Of a DNA stretch of 64,000 nt, positions 26,749 to 35,831 are shown piece by piece. This stretch comes from G965218495 sp965218495 (GTDB lineage Bacteria; Bacteroidota; Rhodothermia; Rhodothermales; Bin80). The notes below the pieces were generated by a model, which was not told where the DNA came from, made no database searches, and worked only from the letters and a program-made list of their open reading frames with translations. Made by a program: the position numbers and the translations under genes. Each line of letters opens with the position of its first letter. Position 1 is the stretch's first letter. The stretch lies in contig OZ244626.1 in NCBI GenBank assembly GCA_965218495.1, positions 868,001 to 932,000 of the forward strand, read 5' to 3'.

Positions 26749-27255
26749 TTGCCACTGCAGCAGACAGAAAAGGTGCCCGAAGCAGCGCGAGATCAGTCGC
26801 AAGAAAGCAGAAACGAACGCATAACGCGCCATTGGGGTGCGCTTGCGTCGGACCTGCAGGCTTGGGTCGAACTCAAGATATCCTTGATAGAGATCCAACT
26901 GATTGAACGTGTCAAATGGGAGCTTTTGTCCAGGGGCGTACCCGCAATGATGTACGCAGCAGCCCTGGGCCTCTTTCTAGTCGGCGGCGCGTTGGGGCTC
27001 GGCGAGGTATTCGGACGTCCTTCATGGGGCTTTTTCGCTGCCGGTGGCATGGTAGGAGTATTGGCAGGGCTCGCGCACCTGCTTCGCATTCGCGTAGAAC
27101 ACCAAAGACATCATGGAAAAAGACGACCAGAAGCGAACCGTCTCCGAGGTGCAGCAATTGCTGAAGGACAAAACCAAGCAAATCGAGCAGCACCTGCAGG
27201 CTCTGAAAAACGAAGTGTCCAGCTTCACGCCGACGATTCGCGCAGCCATCAATAA
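26749..27255 (+). CDS. Small membrane protein, phage-holin-III/YqjE-like
   Basis: 168 residues from TTG 26749, the only usable start after the preceding stop. Two membrane helices (about residues 65-85 and 93-115) follow an amphipathic N-terminal segment, as in YqjE/holin superfamily III proteins. The last 47 codons run through the start of the next gene in another frame and are Arg/Gln-rich without family character, so the functional part probably ends near residue 120. Its neighbour resembles YqjD/ElaB, matching the common YqjD-YqjE pairing of stress-related membrane proteins. Confidence 0.6.
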   Translation: MPLQQTEKVPEAARDQSQESRNERITRHWGALASDLQAWVELKISLIEIQLIERVKWELLSRGVPAMMYAAALGLFLVGGALGLGEVFGRPSWGFFAAGGMVGVLAGLAHLLRIRVEHQRHHGKRRPEANRLRGAAIAEGQNQANRAAPAGSEKRSVQLHADDSRSHQ

Positions 27256-27583
27256 GAATCCCCTGCTGACCGTAGGGGGCGCATTGGCGGCAGGCGTAGT
27301 TGCCGGGATGCTCCTGTCGCGGCAGCGCAGTGATCCGTATGGGCGCGCGATGATGGACGCATACCTGGCACCTATTGCGGCAACGGTTCAAGCTCGGATG
27401 AGTACCGGCGAAAACGCGGAAGACGCCGTGCGTGCGGCGCTGCGTGGCCAGCTGCCGGTCTCTGCTCCGGCGCCTTCCGTAAGCACGGAGCTTGTGCGAC
27501 TCCTCCTTCCGGTAGTTGTAGGATGGGCTGCGCAGACTCTTGGCAAGAGCAACGCTGGAGGCGCGGTGGACTCGGATACGTAA
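27113..27583 (+). CDS. YqjD/DUF883-like membrane-anchored protein
   Basis: 156 residues. The N-terminal third is a charged helix (E-V-Q-Q-L-L-K-D-K-T-K-Q-I-E-Q-H) followed by N-P-L-L-T-V-G-G-A-L-A-A-G-V-V-A-G-M-L-L, a glycine-rich membrane helix near residues 47-67 preceded by an I-x-x-N-P turn. This is the pattern of YqjD/ElaB proteins that tether ribosomes to the inner membrane in other bacteria. The C-terminal half has a second hydrophobic stretch. It overlaps the upstream gene by 143 bp. Confidence 0.6.
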   Translation: MEKDDQKRTVSEVQQLLKDKTKQIEQHLQALKNEVSSFTPTIRAAINKNPLLTVGGALAAGVVAGMLLSRQRSDPYGRAMMDAYLAPIAATVQARMSTGENAEDAVRAALRGQLPVSAPAPSVSTELVRLLLPVVVGWAAQTLGKSNAGGAVDSDT

Positions 27584-27595
27584 GGTCTTTTGCGC

Positions 27596-28231
27596 GTGAA
27601 GACACGTCTGGCGCTCTTTGGCCCACCAGGGGCCGGCAAAGGTACGCAGGCCAAATGTCTGGTCGAGCGCTTGGGGTTTACGCATATTTCGACCGGCCGG
27701 ATCTTGCGCCTAGCGAAGCGGGAAGATTCCCCTGTTGGGCGCACAGCACGTGCCTACATTGATACCGGGCGCCTGGTGCCGGATGCGTTGATGTATGGCC
27801 TAGTGGAGCGTGCACTGGGCGATGCCCATTGGGATCGCTTTGTGCTTGATGGATTTCCGAGGACACTGATCCAAGCCGGGTGGCTGACTAAATGCCTAGG
27901 TGAGAAGGATGCGGCCTTGAATGCCGTAGTATTCATGGACCTGTCCGACGACCATGTTGTCGCGCGCCTGTCTCGCCGCCGCGTCCACAGTGTAACAGGA
28001 GAGAACTTTCACCTGGACTCCCGGCCGCCGGTGGGGGTGGACCCCGTACTCATTATTCAGCGCAAGGACGACCAGCCGGAAGCCGTCCGCCAGCGGTTAC
28101 GCATCTATCACGAAACTACCCAGCCGGTAGCGGACTACTATCGAAGCGCCGGAACCATCGTTAAGGTCGACGCTTGGGGCTCCTTTGACGAGGTCTATGT
28201 CCGCATTAGCCGCTTGTTGGAGGCAGCCTAA
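27596..28231 (+). CDS. adk: Adenylate kinase
   Basis: About 211 residues; converts AMP plus ATP to two ADP. The P-loop G-P-P-G-A-G-K-G-T lies at the N-terminus, T-G-R-I-L-R matches the AMP-binding helix, D-G-F-P-R-T is the family signature, and R-R-V-H-S-V-T-G-E opens the lid with R-K-D-D-Q after it. The lid lacks the four zinc cysteines. GTG 27596 is chosen over TTG 27590 because AAGGT at 27582-27586 is better spaced. The sequence is somewhat divergent in the lid, so a related nucleoside monophosphate kinase is possible. Confidence 0.9.
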   Translation: MKTRLALFGPPGAGKGTQAKCLVERLGFTHISTGRILRLAKREDSPVGRTARAYIDTGRLVPDALMYGLVERALGDAHWDRFVLDGFPRTLIQAGWLTKCLGEKDAALNAVVFMDLSDDHVVARLSRRRVHSVTGENFHLDSRPPVGVDPVLIIQRKDDQPEAVRQRLRIYHETTQPVADYYRSAGTIVKVDAWGSFDEVYVRISRLLEAA

Positions 28232-28245
28232 GAAAGAAAAGCTTG

Positions 28246-29223
28246 ATGGAGGCGCATGTGCGGGAGCGCGTGACTGACCTGGGTGCAATGGTGTCCGCAC
28301 GCCTGTCGGCGATCGCTGCTCACAACAAGCCCGACGTGTTGTACGACCCGGTGCGGTATGTCTTGGCAGGCCAGGGCAAGCGCCTGCGGCCGGTACTCCT
28401 GTTGCTCTGCGCCGAGATGTATGGTGTCAAGAGTGAAGATGCGCTCCCCATCGCGCTCGCTATTGAGGTGTCGCACAATTGGGCACTGGTACACGATGAC
28501 ATCATGGATGGGGCCACTACGCGGCGCGGGCGCGCGACGGTGCACGTAAAATGGGACGCGGATACTGCACTGCTATGTGGTGATGTGCTAATGGGGTTGG
28601 CGTTCGGCCAGCTCCTGCAAGCGAAGGCTACGCAGCTGCCTGCACTCCTCGGAGCGTTTGCACGCACGGTCACGGCCCTCTGTGAAGGGCAGGCGCTGGA
28701 CATGCAGTTTGAAACGCGCGCAGATGTGACGACCGCAGAGTACCTGCATATGATAGACCTGAAGACTGGCGCACTCATTGGTGCTGCCCTGGAAATGGGT
28801 GCGATTTTGGGCGATGGTTCGCCTGAAGACCGTGCCGCCGTCTGCAGCGCCGGAATGGCACTCGGAAGAGCCTTTCAGCTTCAGGACGACCTCCTGGACC
28901 TGGTGGCCAAAGATGGGCGATGGGGCAAAGTGATCGGGGGCGACATCATAGAAGGCAAGAAGACGTTTTTGCTGTTGGAATCCCTCAATCGTGCCCAAGG
29001 TGGGGATAGGGTATTCTTCGATCGCATCCAGCATTGCGAAGGAATAGAGGCGTGCGACATTGCCGAGGCGCGCAGTCGCATGGACCGCCTTGGTGTCTTG
29101 GCCTGTGCCAGAAACAACGTTGCTCACTACACAAGCCTGGCCATTGGGCATTTGAGTGCGTTGCCACGGCGCGCCGATGTTTTGGTGGCAATCATGAAGA
29201 CCATGGCTGCGCGAGAGCACTAG
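28246..29223 (+). CDS. Polyprenyl diphosphate synthase (trans-isoprenyl)
   Basis: 325-residue enzyme that condenses isopentenyl diphosphate onto allylic primers. It carries G-K-R-L-R-P, the first aspartate-rich motif D-D-I-M-D (84-88), the second D-D-L-L-D (214-218), and a conserved G-D-x-x-x-G-K-K-T (228-236). Chain length is set by residues upstream of the first motif (V-S-H-N-W-A-L-V-H) and cannot be fixed by eye; geranylgeranyl to octaprenyl is plausible. ATG 28246 is used rather than the preceding TTG. It sits 14 bp after adk. Confidence 0.9.
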   Translation: MEAHVRERVTDLGAMVSARLSAIAAHNKPDVLYDPVRYVLAGQGKRLRPVLLLLCAEMYGVKSEDALPIALAIEVSHNWALVHDDIMDGATTRRGRATVHVKWDADTALLCGDVLMGLAFGQLLQAKATQLPALLGAFARTVTALCEGQALDMQFETRADVTTAEYLHMIDLKTGALIGAALEMGAILGDGSPEDRAAVCSAGMALGRAFQLQDDLLDLVAKDGRWGKVIGGDIIEGKKTFLLLESLNRAQGGDRVFFDRIQHCEGIEACDIAEARSRMDRLGVLACARNNVAHYTSLAIGHLSALPRRADVLVAIMKTMAAREH

Positions 29224-29293
29224 CGACGCGTGCGCGCCAGCAAACTCCTCTTCGGCTGTTCAGCCGATCAACCTTAACAAACGCACAGATGCA

Positions 29294-30349
29294 ATGACGC
29301 GCAGCGATATTGACCGCTTTGATAAGGAAGACATGTACGGTGCGGTGCGGGACTTTCCGGAGCAGCTTCGAGATGGCCGTCAGCGGGCTTTGGGCCAGGT
29401 AGAAAAGACGATTTCGCTTCAGAGTAGGATCTACGATGGTGTCGTGGTCGCCGGGATGGGTGGCAGCGCCATTGGTGGAGACTTTCTGCGTGCCCTCAGC
29501 GTGGACACAGCCAGTATGCCCGTCGTAGTAAACCGAAGTTACATGCTGCCCGGTTGGGTGAACGCAAGGTCTTTGGTTATTGCCTCCAGCTATTCGGGTA
29601 ATACAGAAGAAACCTTGGCGGCCTTTGACCAGGCCGCGGCTCGCGGCGCTGCGCTACTTTGCATCACCACCGGTGGCACGCTGCAGCTGCGCGCGGCTGC
29701 GGCTGGCGTGCCGGTGATAGACCTCTTGCCGGGACTACAGCCACGAGCAGCGCTCAGCTATTCAGCCGCGGCACTCCTGACGGCCTCCAGTGCACTGGGG
29801 CTTGCGAGTGTAAACGACAGTGATTGGGATGAAGCAGTGGATATTCTTCAGTCGCAGCGAATGGCCTGGGAAGATCCGACGCGTAAAGACAACGCAGCAT
29901 TGCTACTTGCGCAAAAGCTGCGGCCGTTGTTTCCGGTGATATACAGCAGCGAGCAGCTTGAGGTCGCCAACCTCCGCTGGCGCAACCAGATGCACGAGAA
30001 TGCCAAGACTTTTGCAGTAGGAAACCTTTTGCCGGAGATGAATCATAACGAGATCATGGGATGGGCCCGCTTTGGCGCGGAGCTTACCAAGCTCGGCGTG
30101 GTCGTACTATGCGACAAGGAAGATCATCCACGAACCCGGCGCCGCTTGCAGGTTACCGCCTCGCTGCTCAAAGCGCATGCCGGACACTGGGAAGAGATCA
30201 GCAGCGTAGGATCCAGCAGGCTGGCACGACTTTTGTCGCTCATGTACAGAAGCGACTGGGTCAGCCTTTTCCTGGCTATATGTCACGAGACCGATCCGTC
30301 GCCGGTAGGGCTTATTAGCACACTCAAGCAGCGGCTCGCCACAGGATAG
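29294..30349 (+). CDS. Bifunctional phosphoglucose/phosphomannose isomerase
   Basis: 351 residues with two SIS folds. G-M-G-G-S-A-I-G-G-D (54-63) is the first sugar-phosphate loop, S-S-Y-S-G-N-T-E-E-T the second, and E-M-N-H-N-E-I-M-G-W the catalytic block shared by archaeal and Bacteroidota PGI/PMI enzymes. It interconverts fructose-6-phosphate with glucose-6- and mannose-6-phosphate. Length is typical. Follows the prenyl synthase after 70 bp. Confidence 0.92.
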   Translation: MTRSDIDRFDKEDMYGAVRDFPEQLRDGRQRALGQVEKTISLQSRIYDGVVVAGMGGSAIGGDFLRALSVDTASMPVVVNRSYMLPGWVNARSLVIASSYSGNTEETLAAFDQAAARGAALLCITTGGTLQLRAAAAGVPVIDLLPGLQPRAALSYSAAALLTASSALGLASVNDSDWDEAVDILQSQRMAWEDPTRKDNAALLLAQKLRPLFPVIYSSEQLEVANLRWRNQMHENAKTFAVGNLLPEMNHNEIMGWARFGAELTKLGVVVLCDKEDHPRTRRRLQVTASLLKAHAGHWEEISSVGSSRLARLLSLMYRSDWVSLFLAICHETDPSPVGLISTLKQRLATG

Positions 30350-30428
30350 TCAGTCAGCCATCGGGAACCCGCCATTGCAACGCGTCCTACAATGATGCTC
30401 CTGCCTTCTGCAGTTAACAGTGTGCCCA

Positions 30429-33383
30429 ATGGGTCAAGTTAAAGCGCTATTGACGATTCTGGTAATGTGCGGACTCGCCGCGCCTTCGCAAGCACAGTAC
30501 TGGTTTCACTTCGGGCGCAACAAGATCCAGTACGAGAATTTTGATTGGCATGTCCTGAAGACGGAGCACTTTGACATCTACTTCTATCCCGAAATGCAGG
30601 AGCTGGCGGAGCACGGCGCCGCATTTGCGGAGGAGGCCTATCGCGAGCTCCAGAACAAATTCAACTTTTCGCTCTCCGACCGTCCGCCAATCGTATTCTA
30701 CTCGTCCAACCTGCACTTCAAGCAGACCAACATAACCGACGGGTTTATTCCTGATGGAGTCGGCGGCTTCTTTGAATTCCTGAAGGGCCGTGTGGTGATC
30801 CCCGCAAATGGGGACCTGCACCGCTTCCGGCGCGTGGTGCGGCATGAGATGGTACATGTTTTTACGTTGAACAAGGTCGCACGCGCCTATCGCGACCATC
30901 GCATCCCGCCGGATCGGTTCCTGCCGCTATGGTTTACTGAAGGGCTGGCGGAGTATTGGTCCGGCGAGCCGGATTTCCAACATGAGATGGTGATACGGGA
31001 TGCACTCTATTCGAATTTCTTCGTGCCGCTGCAAAACATCTACCGCGTCACTGGCACTTACGTCATGTACAAGGAAGGAGAGGCGCTTTGCCGCTTTATT
31101 GCCGAAACGTATGGCGAGGAGAAGCTCCTGGAGCTAATGGAGAATTCCTGGCGCGATCGGGACTTCAGGAGGGTTATGGAATACGTGCTGCGTGAGGATT
31201 ACCGAGTGCTGGGAGACAGGTGGCTGGAGTGGTTACGAGAACAGTATTACCCCAAGCTTGAGGACGCCGAAGCACCTTCGCTTTTGACCGAAGTTGTGTC
31301 GGCGCGCGGGTTCAACTCCAAGCCTGTAGCCTACAAGCGCAAGGACGGGCGTCGGCAGGTTTACTTTGTCGGCAACCACAATGGCTACGGCAATGTGTTC
31401 TACGTCGACGTGGATTCGCTGTACCGACCGCTGCACCGGCCGAAGGTGCTGGTGCGGGGCGAGCGTGCGGATCGCTTTGAGGCCTTTCACCTTTTAGAGA
31501 GCCGACTGAGCATATCCGAGGGCGGTGTACTGGCGTTTGTGACCAAGAGCGGCAAGAAAGACGTCATCCATACCTACGACTTGGAGGCTGGCGCCTTTGG
31601 GCCGGCATACGAATTTGACGGCCTAATCGCCGTCTATTCGCCGTCGTGGAGCCCGGACGGCCAAAGACTGGCCTTTACCTCTATTGACCAAAGCGGGCAT
31701 ATTGACCTCTACGTTTATGACACGGAAGTGGGAGCGCTGCAACGCCTGACACACGATCTGTACGACGATCGTGATCCTGCCTGGAGCCCTGACGGCCGGT
31801 ATATCGCCTTTTCGTCAGATCGCACCTCGGTAGGGCACCAGCATGCGTACAACCTCTTCACGTACGACTTCCTCACCGGCTCAATCGATTACGTCACCTT
31901 CGGTGCACATCATGACTTCTCGCCGCGTTGGAGCCCGGACGGCACTCAGATTGTCTTCACCAGCACCCGTCGTGACGTTGCTGGGCGCTATGGGGGCAGA
32001 GACATCTATGTGATTGACGCGGAGGGCCGCATTCCGCCGCCCCTTATCGCGATTGACAGCATTACTGCGGGGCCGGAGTATCGCTTGGCGTCCAGCCAGC
32101 GGACTCTGCGACGACTAACGCACCTCACCACTGCTGCCTTCGACCCCGTGTGGACAGAGGATCAGCACCTGGTATTCACGAGCTTTGAGAATTTCTCCTT
32201 CACCATAAGGGCCTTGGGAAATCTAGACTCATTGTTATCCTATCCCAAGGAAGAAGGAATGGTGGACTTGGCTCGCGCCGGCGGCGAGCCGTGGGCTTTT
32301 GACTACATAAAAGCCGAAACCCAGGCGGAAAAGGTCCCTTACAAGCGTCGCTATGGGCTGGACATTGCACAGGGCCAGCTTTCCAACAACGCACTATGGG
32401 GTACGAGCGGTGGTGCCGTGTTGTCTTTTTCAGACCTGTTGGGGAATGATCGTCTGTTTTTGGCGCTGTACAGCACCGGTCAGTACGGTGATAGCTTCGT
32501 ACGTAGCTTGAATTTCGAGCTCTCTCGCGTTCAACTCCACCGGCGTACGAATGTAGGCTATGGTATCTTCCGTTACGGCGGCAGGCGCTACGACTTCACC
32601 GAACCCGATGCTTCACTGCAGTTTCCTTGGTTCTGGGAGGAGGTCTATGGCGCTTTTGGGGCGGTTAGCTTCCCGATCTCGATGTTTCGGCGAGTTGAGC
32701 TCAGCACATCGGCGAGCTATGACCGCAAACAGATTCCAGAGCGTCGCATTGACAGGGAAGCGTATCTGATTTCGAACGCCGTTTCACTGGTGCATGACAA
32801 CGCGCTGTATGGTGTCAACGGTCCGGTTGATGGTTGGCGCGCCAAGCTGACAGTGGCGTACACTACTGATGTCCGGTATTCGAACGTCAACTACGTTACG
32901 GTAGCTTTGGATCTTAGACACTACCTGCGGATTCTTCGCAACGTGTCCTTTGCTTCGCGGGCTATGGCACGAGGCAATCACGGACGTGAGGCGCGGCTGT
33001 GGTTTATGGGCGGCAGCTGGGACCTAAGAGGCTATCCCCTGTTTGACGTACGTGGCAACAAGATGTGGTTCACCTCGCATGAATTGCGTTTTCCCATACT
33101 GGAGCGGCCATTCCTTCATGTCCCGCTCTTGGCGGCGATTGGCGTAAGCAACTTGCGTGGCGCCCTTTTCTTTGACGCGGCCCATGCCTGGAAAGATGGA
33201 TACGGCAAGCGCTTCCCTCAGATTTTCGCGGGGGAGACGCTGGGCTCCACAGGCCTGGGCTTCAGGCTTAACCTGTTCGGCGGCTTTGTCCTTCGCTACG
33301 ACATCGGATACCGTTTCCGTGACGGCTTCTCGCAACGTGACAACCGCCTGTTCCGACAGTTCTTTTTCGGGTACGACTTTTAG
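30429..33383 (+). CDS. Exported peptidase-like / TolB-propeller / Omp85-barrel fusion
   Basis: 984 residues from ATG 30429; GTG 30420 is possible but leaves a worse signal peptide. After the signal (ending P-S-Q-A-Q) comes a gluzincin-like domain with H-E-M-V-H (139-143) and W-F-T-E-G-L-A-E-Y (Glu171). Next are PD40/TolB propeller blades, each with a W-S-P-D-G core (about 400-540). The C-terminal third is an Omp85/BamA-like barrel ending in F-F-F-G-Y-D-F with the terminal phenylalanine needed for barrel assembly. It should sit in the outer membrane with the other domains in the periplasm. Its stop overlaps the BamB-like start by one base. Role unknown; a surface protease or assembly factor is plausible. 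Confidence 0.85.
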   Translation: MGQVKALLTILVMCGLAAPSQAQYWFHFGRNKIQYENFDWHVLKTEHFDIYFYPEMQELAEHGAAFAEEAYRELQNKFNFSLSDRPPIVFYSSNLHFKQTNITDGFIPDGVGGFFEFLKGRVVIPANGDLHRFRRVVRHEMVHVFTLNKVARAYRDHRIPPDRFLPLWFTEGLAEYWSGEPDFQHEMVIRDALYSNFFVPLQNIYRVTGTYVMYKEGEALCRFIAETYGEEKLLELMENSWRDRDFRRVMEYVLREDYRVLGDRWLEWLREQYYPKLEDAEAPSLLTEVVSARGFNSKPVAYKRKDGRRQVYFVGNHNGYGNVFYVDVDSLYRPLHRPKVLVRGERADRFEAFHLLESRLSISEGGVLAFVTKSGKKDVIHTYDLEAGAFGPAYEFDGLIAVYSPSWSPDGQRLAFTSIDQSGHIDLYVYDTEVGALQRLTHDLYDDRDPAWSPDGRYIAFSSDRTSVGHQHAYNLFTYDFLTGSIDYVTFGAHHDFSPRWSPDGTQIVFTSTRRDVAGRYGGRDIYVIDAEGRIPPPLIAIDSITAGPEYRLASSQRTLRRLTHLTTAAFDPVWTEDQHLVFTSFENFSFTIRALGNLDSLLSYPKEEGMVDLARAGGEPWAFDYIKAETQAEKVPYKRRYGLDIAQGQLSNNALWGTSGGAVLSFSDLLGNDRLFLALYSTGQYGDSFVRSLNFELSRVQLHRRTNVGYGIFRYGGRRYDFTEPDASLQFPWFWEEVYGAFGAVSFPISMFRRVELSTSASYDRKQIPERRIDREAYLISNAVSLVHDNALYGVNGPVDGWRAKLTVAYTTDVRYSNVNYVTVALDLRHYLRILRNVSFASRAMARGNHGREARLWFMGGSWDLRGYPLFDVRGNKMWFTSHELRFPILERPFLHVPLLAAIGVSNLRGALFFDAAHAWKDGYGKRFPQIFAGETLGSTGLGFRLNLFGGFVLRYDIGYRFRDGFSQRDNRLFRQFFFGYDF

Positions 33384-34492
33384 TGCGGGCCGAAGCGTAC
33401 ATCGCTGCGTCTTTGGTGCTTCTGGCGGCCGGCGGCTGCGCGGTACTTAGGATCGATGACATCGAGTTGCTTTCGCAGCGGCGCGGGCCGGCTACCTTGG
33501 CGCCGCCACTTCGTGTAGAGTGGACCTACAATGCGGGCGCGGGATTCGGCGGAGATGGCCCGGTGGTAGTTGGCGACCACATCCTAGTAGCAACGCGCAA
33601 TGGCGATTTGCATGCTATCAGTGTCCAGTCTGGCCAGCGCGCGGGATTCAAGAGCTTCGGAGATGCGCTGGAGGCTGCACCGCTGGTAGCGGGTAAGATG
33701 CTGTACGTGCCGGTGGACATGGGTCGGCGCGCCATCTACGCGTACGACCTAGAGCGAAGTGCCGTCACCTGGCGCTGGCAAGGAGAGCCTATCTCCATGG
33801 GGCTGCTTCCTTTGGAGACGGGCTTTGTGTCCGTGGATGTCCGCTCAGTGGTACGCCGTCACGAAGGCCTAAGCATTACCTGGACGCAGCAGCTTGGCGA
33901 TGACCGCTTTGTCCATGCGCGTCCACTCTCTGCGGCTGGCCTGGTCATAGTAGCCGACGACCTTGGCACAGTGCGTGCTTTGAGCCCGGACGATGGTTCA
34001 ATTCGCTGGACCACGGCTCTTGGCGCCCCTGTTTACAATGGGATGGCGGCGCACGCAGACCGCATCTATGTTTCAACCACACGCGGAAAGCACTTTGCTT
34101 TGGAAGCGGCGACTGGCTCGGTGCTCTGGGACTATGCGCTCTCGGACTCTACCGTGCGTATAGCCACGGCTACGGCAGACAGCACGACTGTGGTCTTTGG
34201 AGCCACCGATGGCACCGTTTCGGCACTAGACGCCCTGGCTGGTACTGTTGCATGGCGCTGGGTGGCGCCTGATGCCATCGTTGCTGCGCCGTACATGAAC
34301 GAGCATGCCGTGTATGTAGGCAGCATGGGCAGCATGGTTTATGCACTTGACCGAAAGACCGGCTCAGAACTATGGCAAGAGCAGCTCCGCGGTCGCATAA
34401 AGTCTAACATAGTTGGCTACGACGACTTCCTCGTTGTGCTTTCTGGGCCGCGCTATGTCTATTTGTTGAAAGCCGATGAAGCAGTTCATTAG
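33383..34492 (+). CDS. BamB-like PQQ-repeat beta-propeller lipoprotein
   Basis: 369 residues from GTG 33383. The leader ends in L-A-A-G-G-C, so it is a lipoprotein. The rest is a series of seven to eight PQQ-type blades with recurring A-L-x-x-x-T-G-x-x-x-W units (for example A-L-E-A-A-T-G-S-V-L-W and A-L-D-R-K-T-G-S-E-L-W). This is the BamB architecture, a scaffold in outer-membrane protein assembly. Its one-base overlap with the Omp85-barrel gene supports a joint outer-membrane function. Confidence 0.85.
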   Translation: MRAEAYIAASLVLLAAGGCAVLRIDDIELLSQRRGPATLAPPLRVEWTYNAGAGFGGDGPVVVGDHILVATRNGDLHAISVQSGQRAGFKSFGDALEAAPLVAGKMLYVPVDMGRRAIYAYDLERSAVTWRWQGEPISMGLLPLETGFVSVDVRSVVRRHEGLSITWTQQLGDDRFVHARPLSAAGLVIVADDLGTVRALSPDDGSIRWTTALGAPVYNGMAAHADRIYVSTTRGKHFALEAATGSVLWDYALSDSTVRIATATADSTTVVFGATDGTVSALDALAGTVAWRWVAPDAIVAAPYMNEHAVYVGSMGSMVYALDRKTGSELWQEQLRGRIKSNIVGYDDFLVVLSGPRYVYLLKADEAVH

Positions 34493-35246
34493 TGTAGGGA
34501 TGGCATTGCTTTGCGCGGGATGGGTATGGGCCCAGGAGCGTGCGGTGGTAACGGTAGATACCAACTATCCCGAGGCCATCGTCTATATCGACTCCTTGCG
34601 CGTGGGCCCGGCAAGCTGGCGCACATTTGTTGCAACGGCTGGCCGTCATACGCTACGCCTTCTCGCGCCGGGCGAGGCGGCATGGTCGATCGAACCCGTG
34701 GAGCAGGAAGTTACATTGACGCCTGGGGACACTACGCGCGCATCACTTTCTTTTCCGCTCTACCACCGTATTGAGTCCCTACCCTTGGGTGCTACGGTCT
34801 ATCTGCGCGCAGGGCAAGGGCGCGCGGTCTTGGGCAAGACGCCCGTGACGTATGCAGCACCCGCGGCAACGAAGGGCAACTTTGTCGTCGAGCTATTTGG
34901 ATACAGGCCGCACGCAGTTGTTCCGGAGCGTGATGTATGGAATCGCTACGTGATCGAGATGCAGCCCTTGTACGATAGTAGTGCGCCCGACGTCCTACCT
35001 CATGTACAGTCGCACAAGCGTCGCCGGTGGATTGATGCTGCCGCCGCCGGTCTTGTGGTAGCAGGCGGCATCTTGACCGTTCACCATAAATTCAAGGCGG
35101 ACCGTCTGAACAACGATTACCAGGCCACCGGTGCCCCCGATCTGCGCCCGCGCATTGCCCGCCTGGACGACCGCGCTGCCATAGCACTAGCTGGCATGCA
35201 GGTCGGCCTTGTGACGATCGGCGTGCGGTTCTACCTTAGAAGGTAA
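34476..35246 (+). CDS. Exported PEGA-domain protein
   Basis: 256 residues with a signal peptide ending V-W-A-Q-E. Residues about 22-95 form a PEGA-type sandwich (T-V-D-T-N-Y-P-E-A-I-V-Y-I-D-S-L-R-V-G), followed by a second similar unit (A-T-V-Y-L-R-A-G to T-P-V-T-Y). Near the end a hydrophobic segment (A-A-A-A-G-L-V-V-A-G-G-I) and another close to the C-terminus suggest membrane anchoring. PEGA proteins are usually cell-surface or periplasmic binding domains. It overlaps the BamB-like gene by 17 bp, so it probably belongs to the same outer-membrane operon. Confidence 0.72.
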   Translation: MKQFISVGMALLCAGWVWAQERAVVTVDTNYPEAIVYIDSLRVGPASWRTFVATAGRHTLRLLAPGEAAWSIEPVEQEVTLTPGDTTRASLSFPLYHRIESLPLGATVYLRAGQGRAVLGKTPVTYAAPAATKGNFVVELFGYRPHAVVPERDVWNRYVIEMQPLYDSSAPDVLPHVQSHKRRRWIDAAAAGLVVAGGILTVHHKFKADRLNNDYQATGAPDLRPRIARLDDRAAIALAGMQVGLVTIGVRFYLRR

Positions 35247-35302
35247 CCGAATTGCGACACGGTGCGTACGACTGGGTGACTGAACAGGTCTAGGAAGATG
35301 GC

Positions 35303-35821
35303 ATGATTGATATCCTGATTCTGGCTATCGTCGCGGTCAGCATTCTGGCTGGGTTTGCTTCTGGCCTTGTGCGTCAGGCGGTAGGCCTGGCGGGATTACT
35401 CATTGCAGTGACGCTGGGCATCAAGTTTGCGAATTCTGCAGGCGAAGCCGTTGCGTCCATCCTGGGCCTGGCTGAAGGTTATGCGCAGTGGCTTGGCTTT
35501 ATTGTGGTGTTCACTGGCGTGTATGTTGCAGCCTTGATTGCTGCACGCATTGGTATGTCCATGGTCAAGACGCTGCAGCTTTCAGGCATCAATCGAATTG
35601 CAGGTGGCATCTTTGGTGGTCTCAAGTCCATCGTGTTTATTGGGGTGCTGCTTACGCTGCTCGCGACTCTGGAATTTCCGACGGCAAACATGCGGAGCAA
35701 TTCCAGGCTTTATGAGCCACTGATGCAAGCCTCTGAAGCGGCGTGGAGTTACGTCGGCGATCAGTTGGTTGACAGGTTTGACTTTTCCGACCCTGCGAAG
35801 TCAGTGCAGGAGACACCTTGA
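35303..35821 (+). CDS. CvpA-family inner-membrane protein
   Basis: 172 residues with four hydrophobic helices. The N-terminus D-I-L-I-L-A-I-V-A-V with G-F-A-S-G-L-V-R-Q (residues about 18-26) is the CvpA family hallmark; later G-G-I-F-G-G-L-K marks the fourth helix. The family is needed for colicin V export and envelope robustness in other bacteria. It starts 56 bp after the PEGA gene and ends 10 bp before sbcC. Confidence 0.85.
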   Translation: MIDILILAIVAVSILAGFASGLVRQAVGLAGLLIAVTLGIKFANSAGEAVASILGLAEGYAQWLGFIVVFTGVYVAALIAARIGMSMVKTLQLSGINRIAGGIFGGLKSIVFIGVLLTLLATLEFPTANMRSNSRLYEPLMQASEAAWSYVGDQLVDRFDFSDPAKSVQETP

Positions 35822-35831
35822 GTAGGGGCGG

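Noticed and set aside
29252..29267. Short hairpin TCGGCT-loop-AGCCGA between the prenyl synthase and PGI/PMI genes
   Set aside because: Only six pairs and no T-run, so not supported as a terminator.
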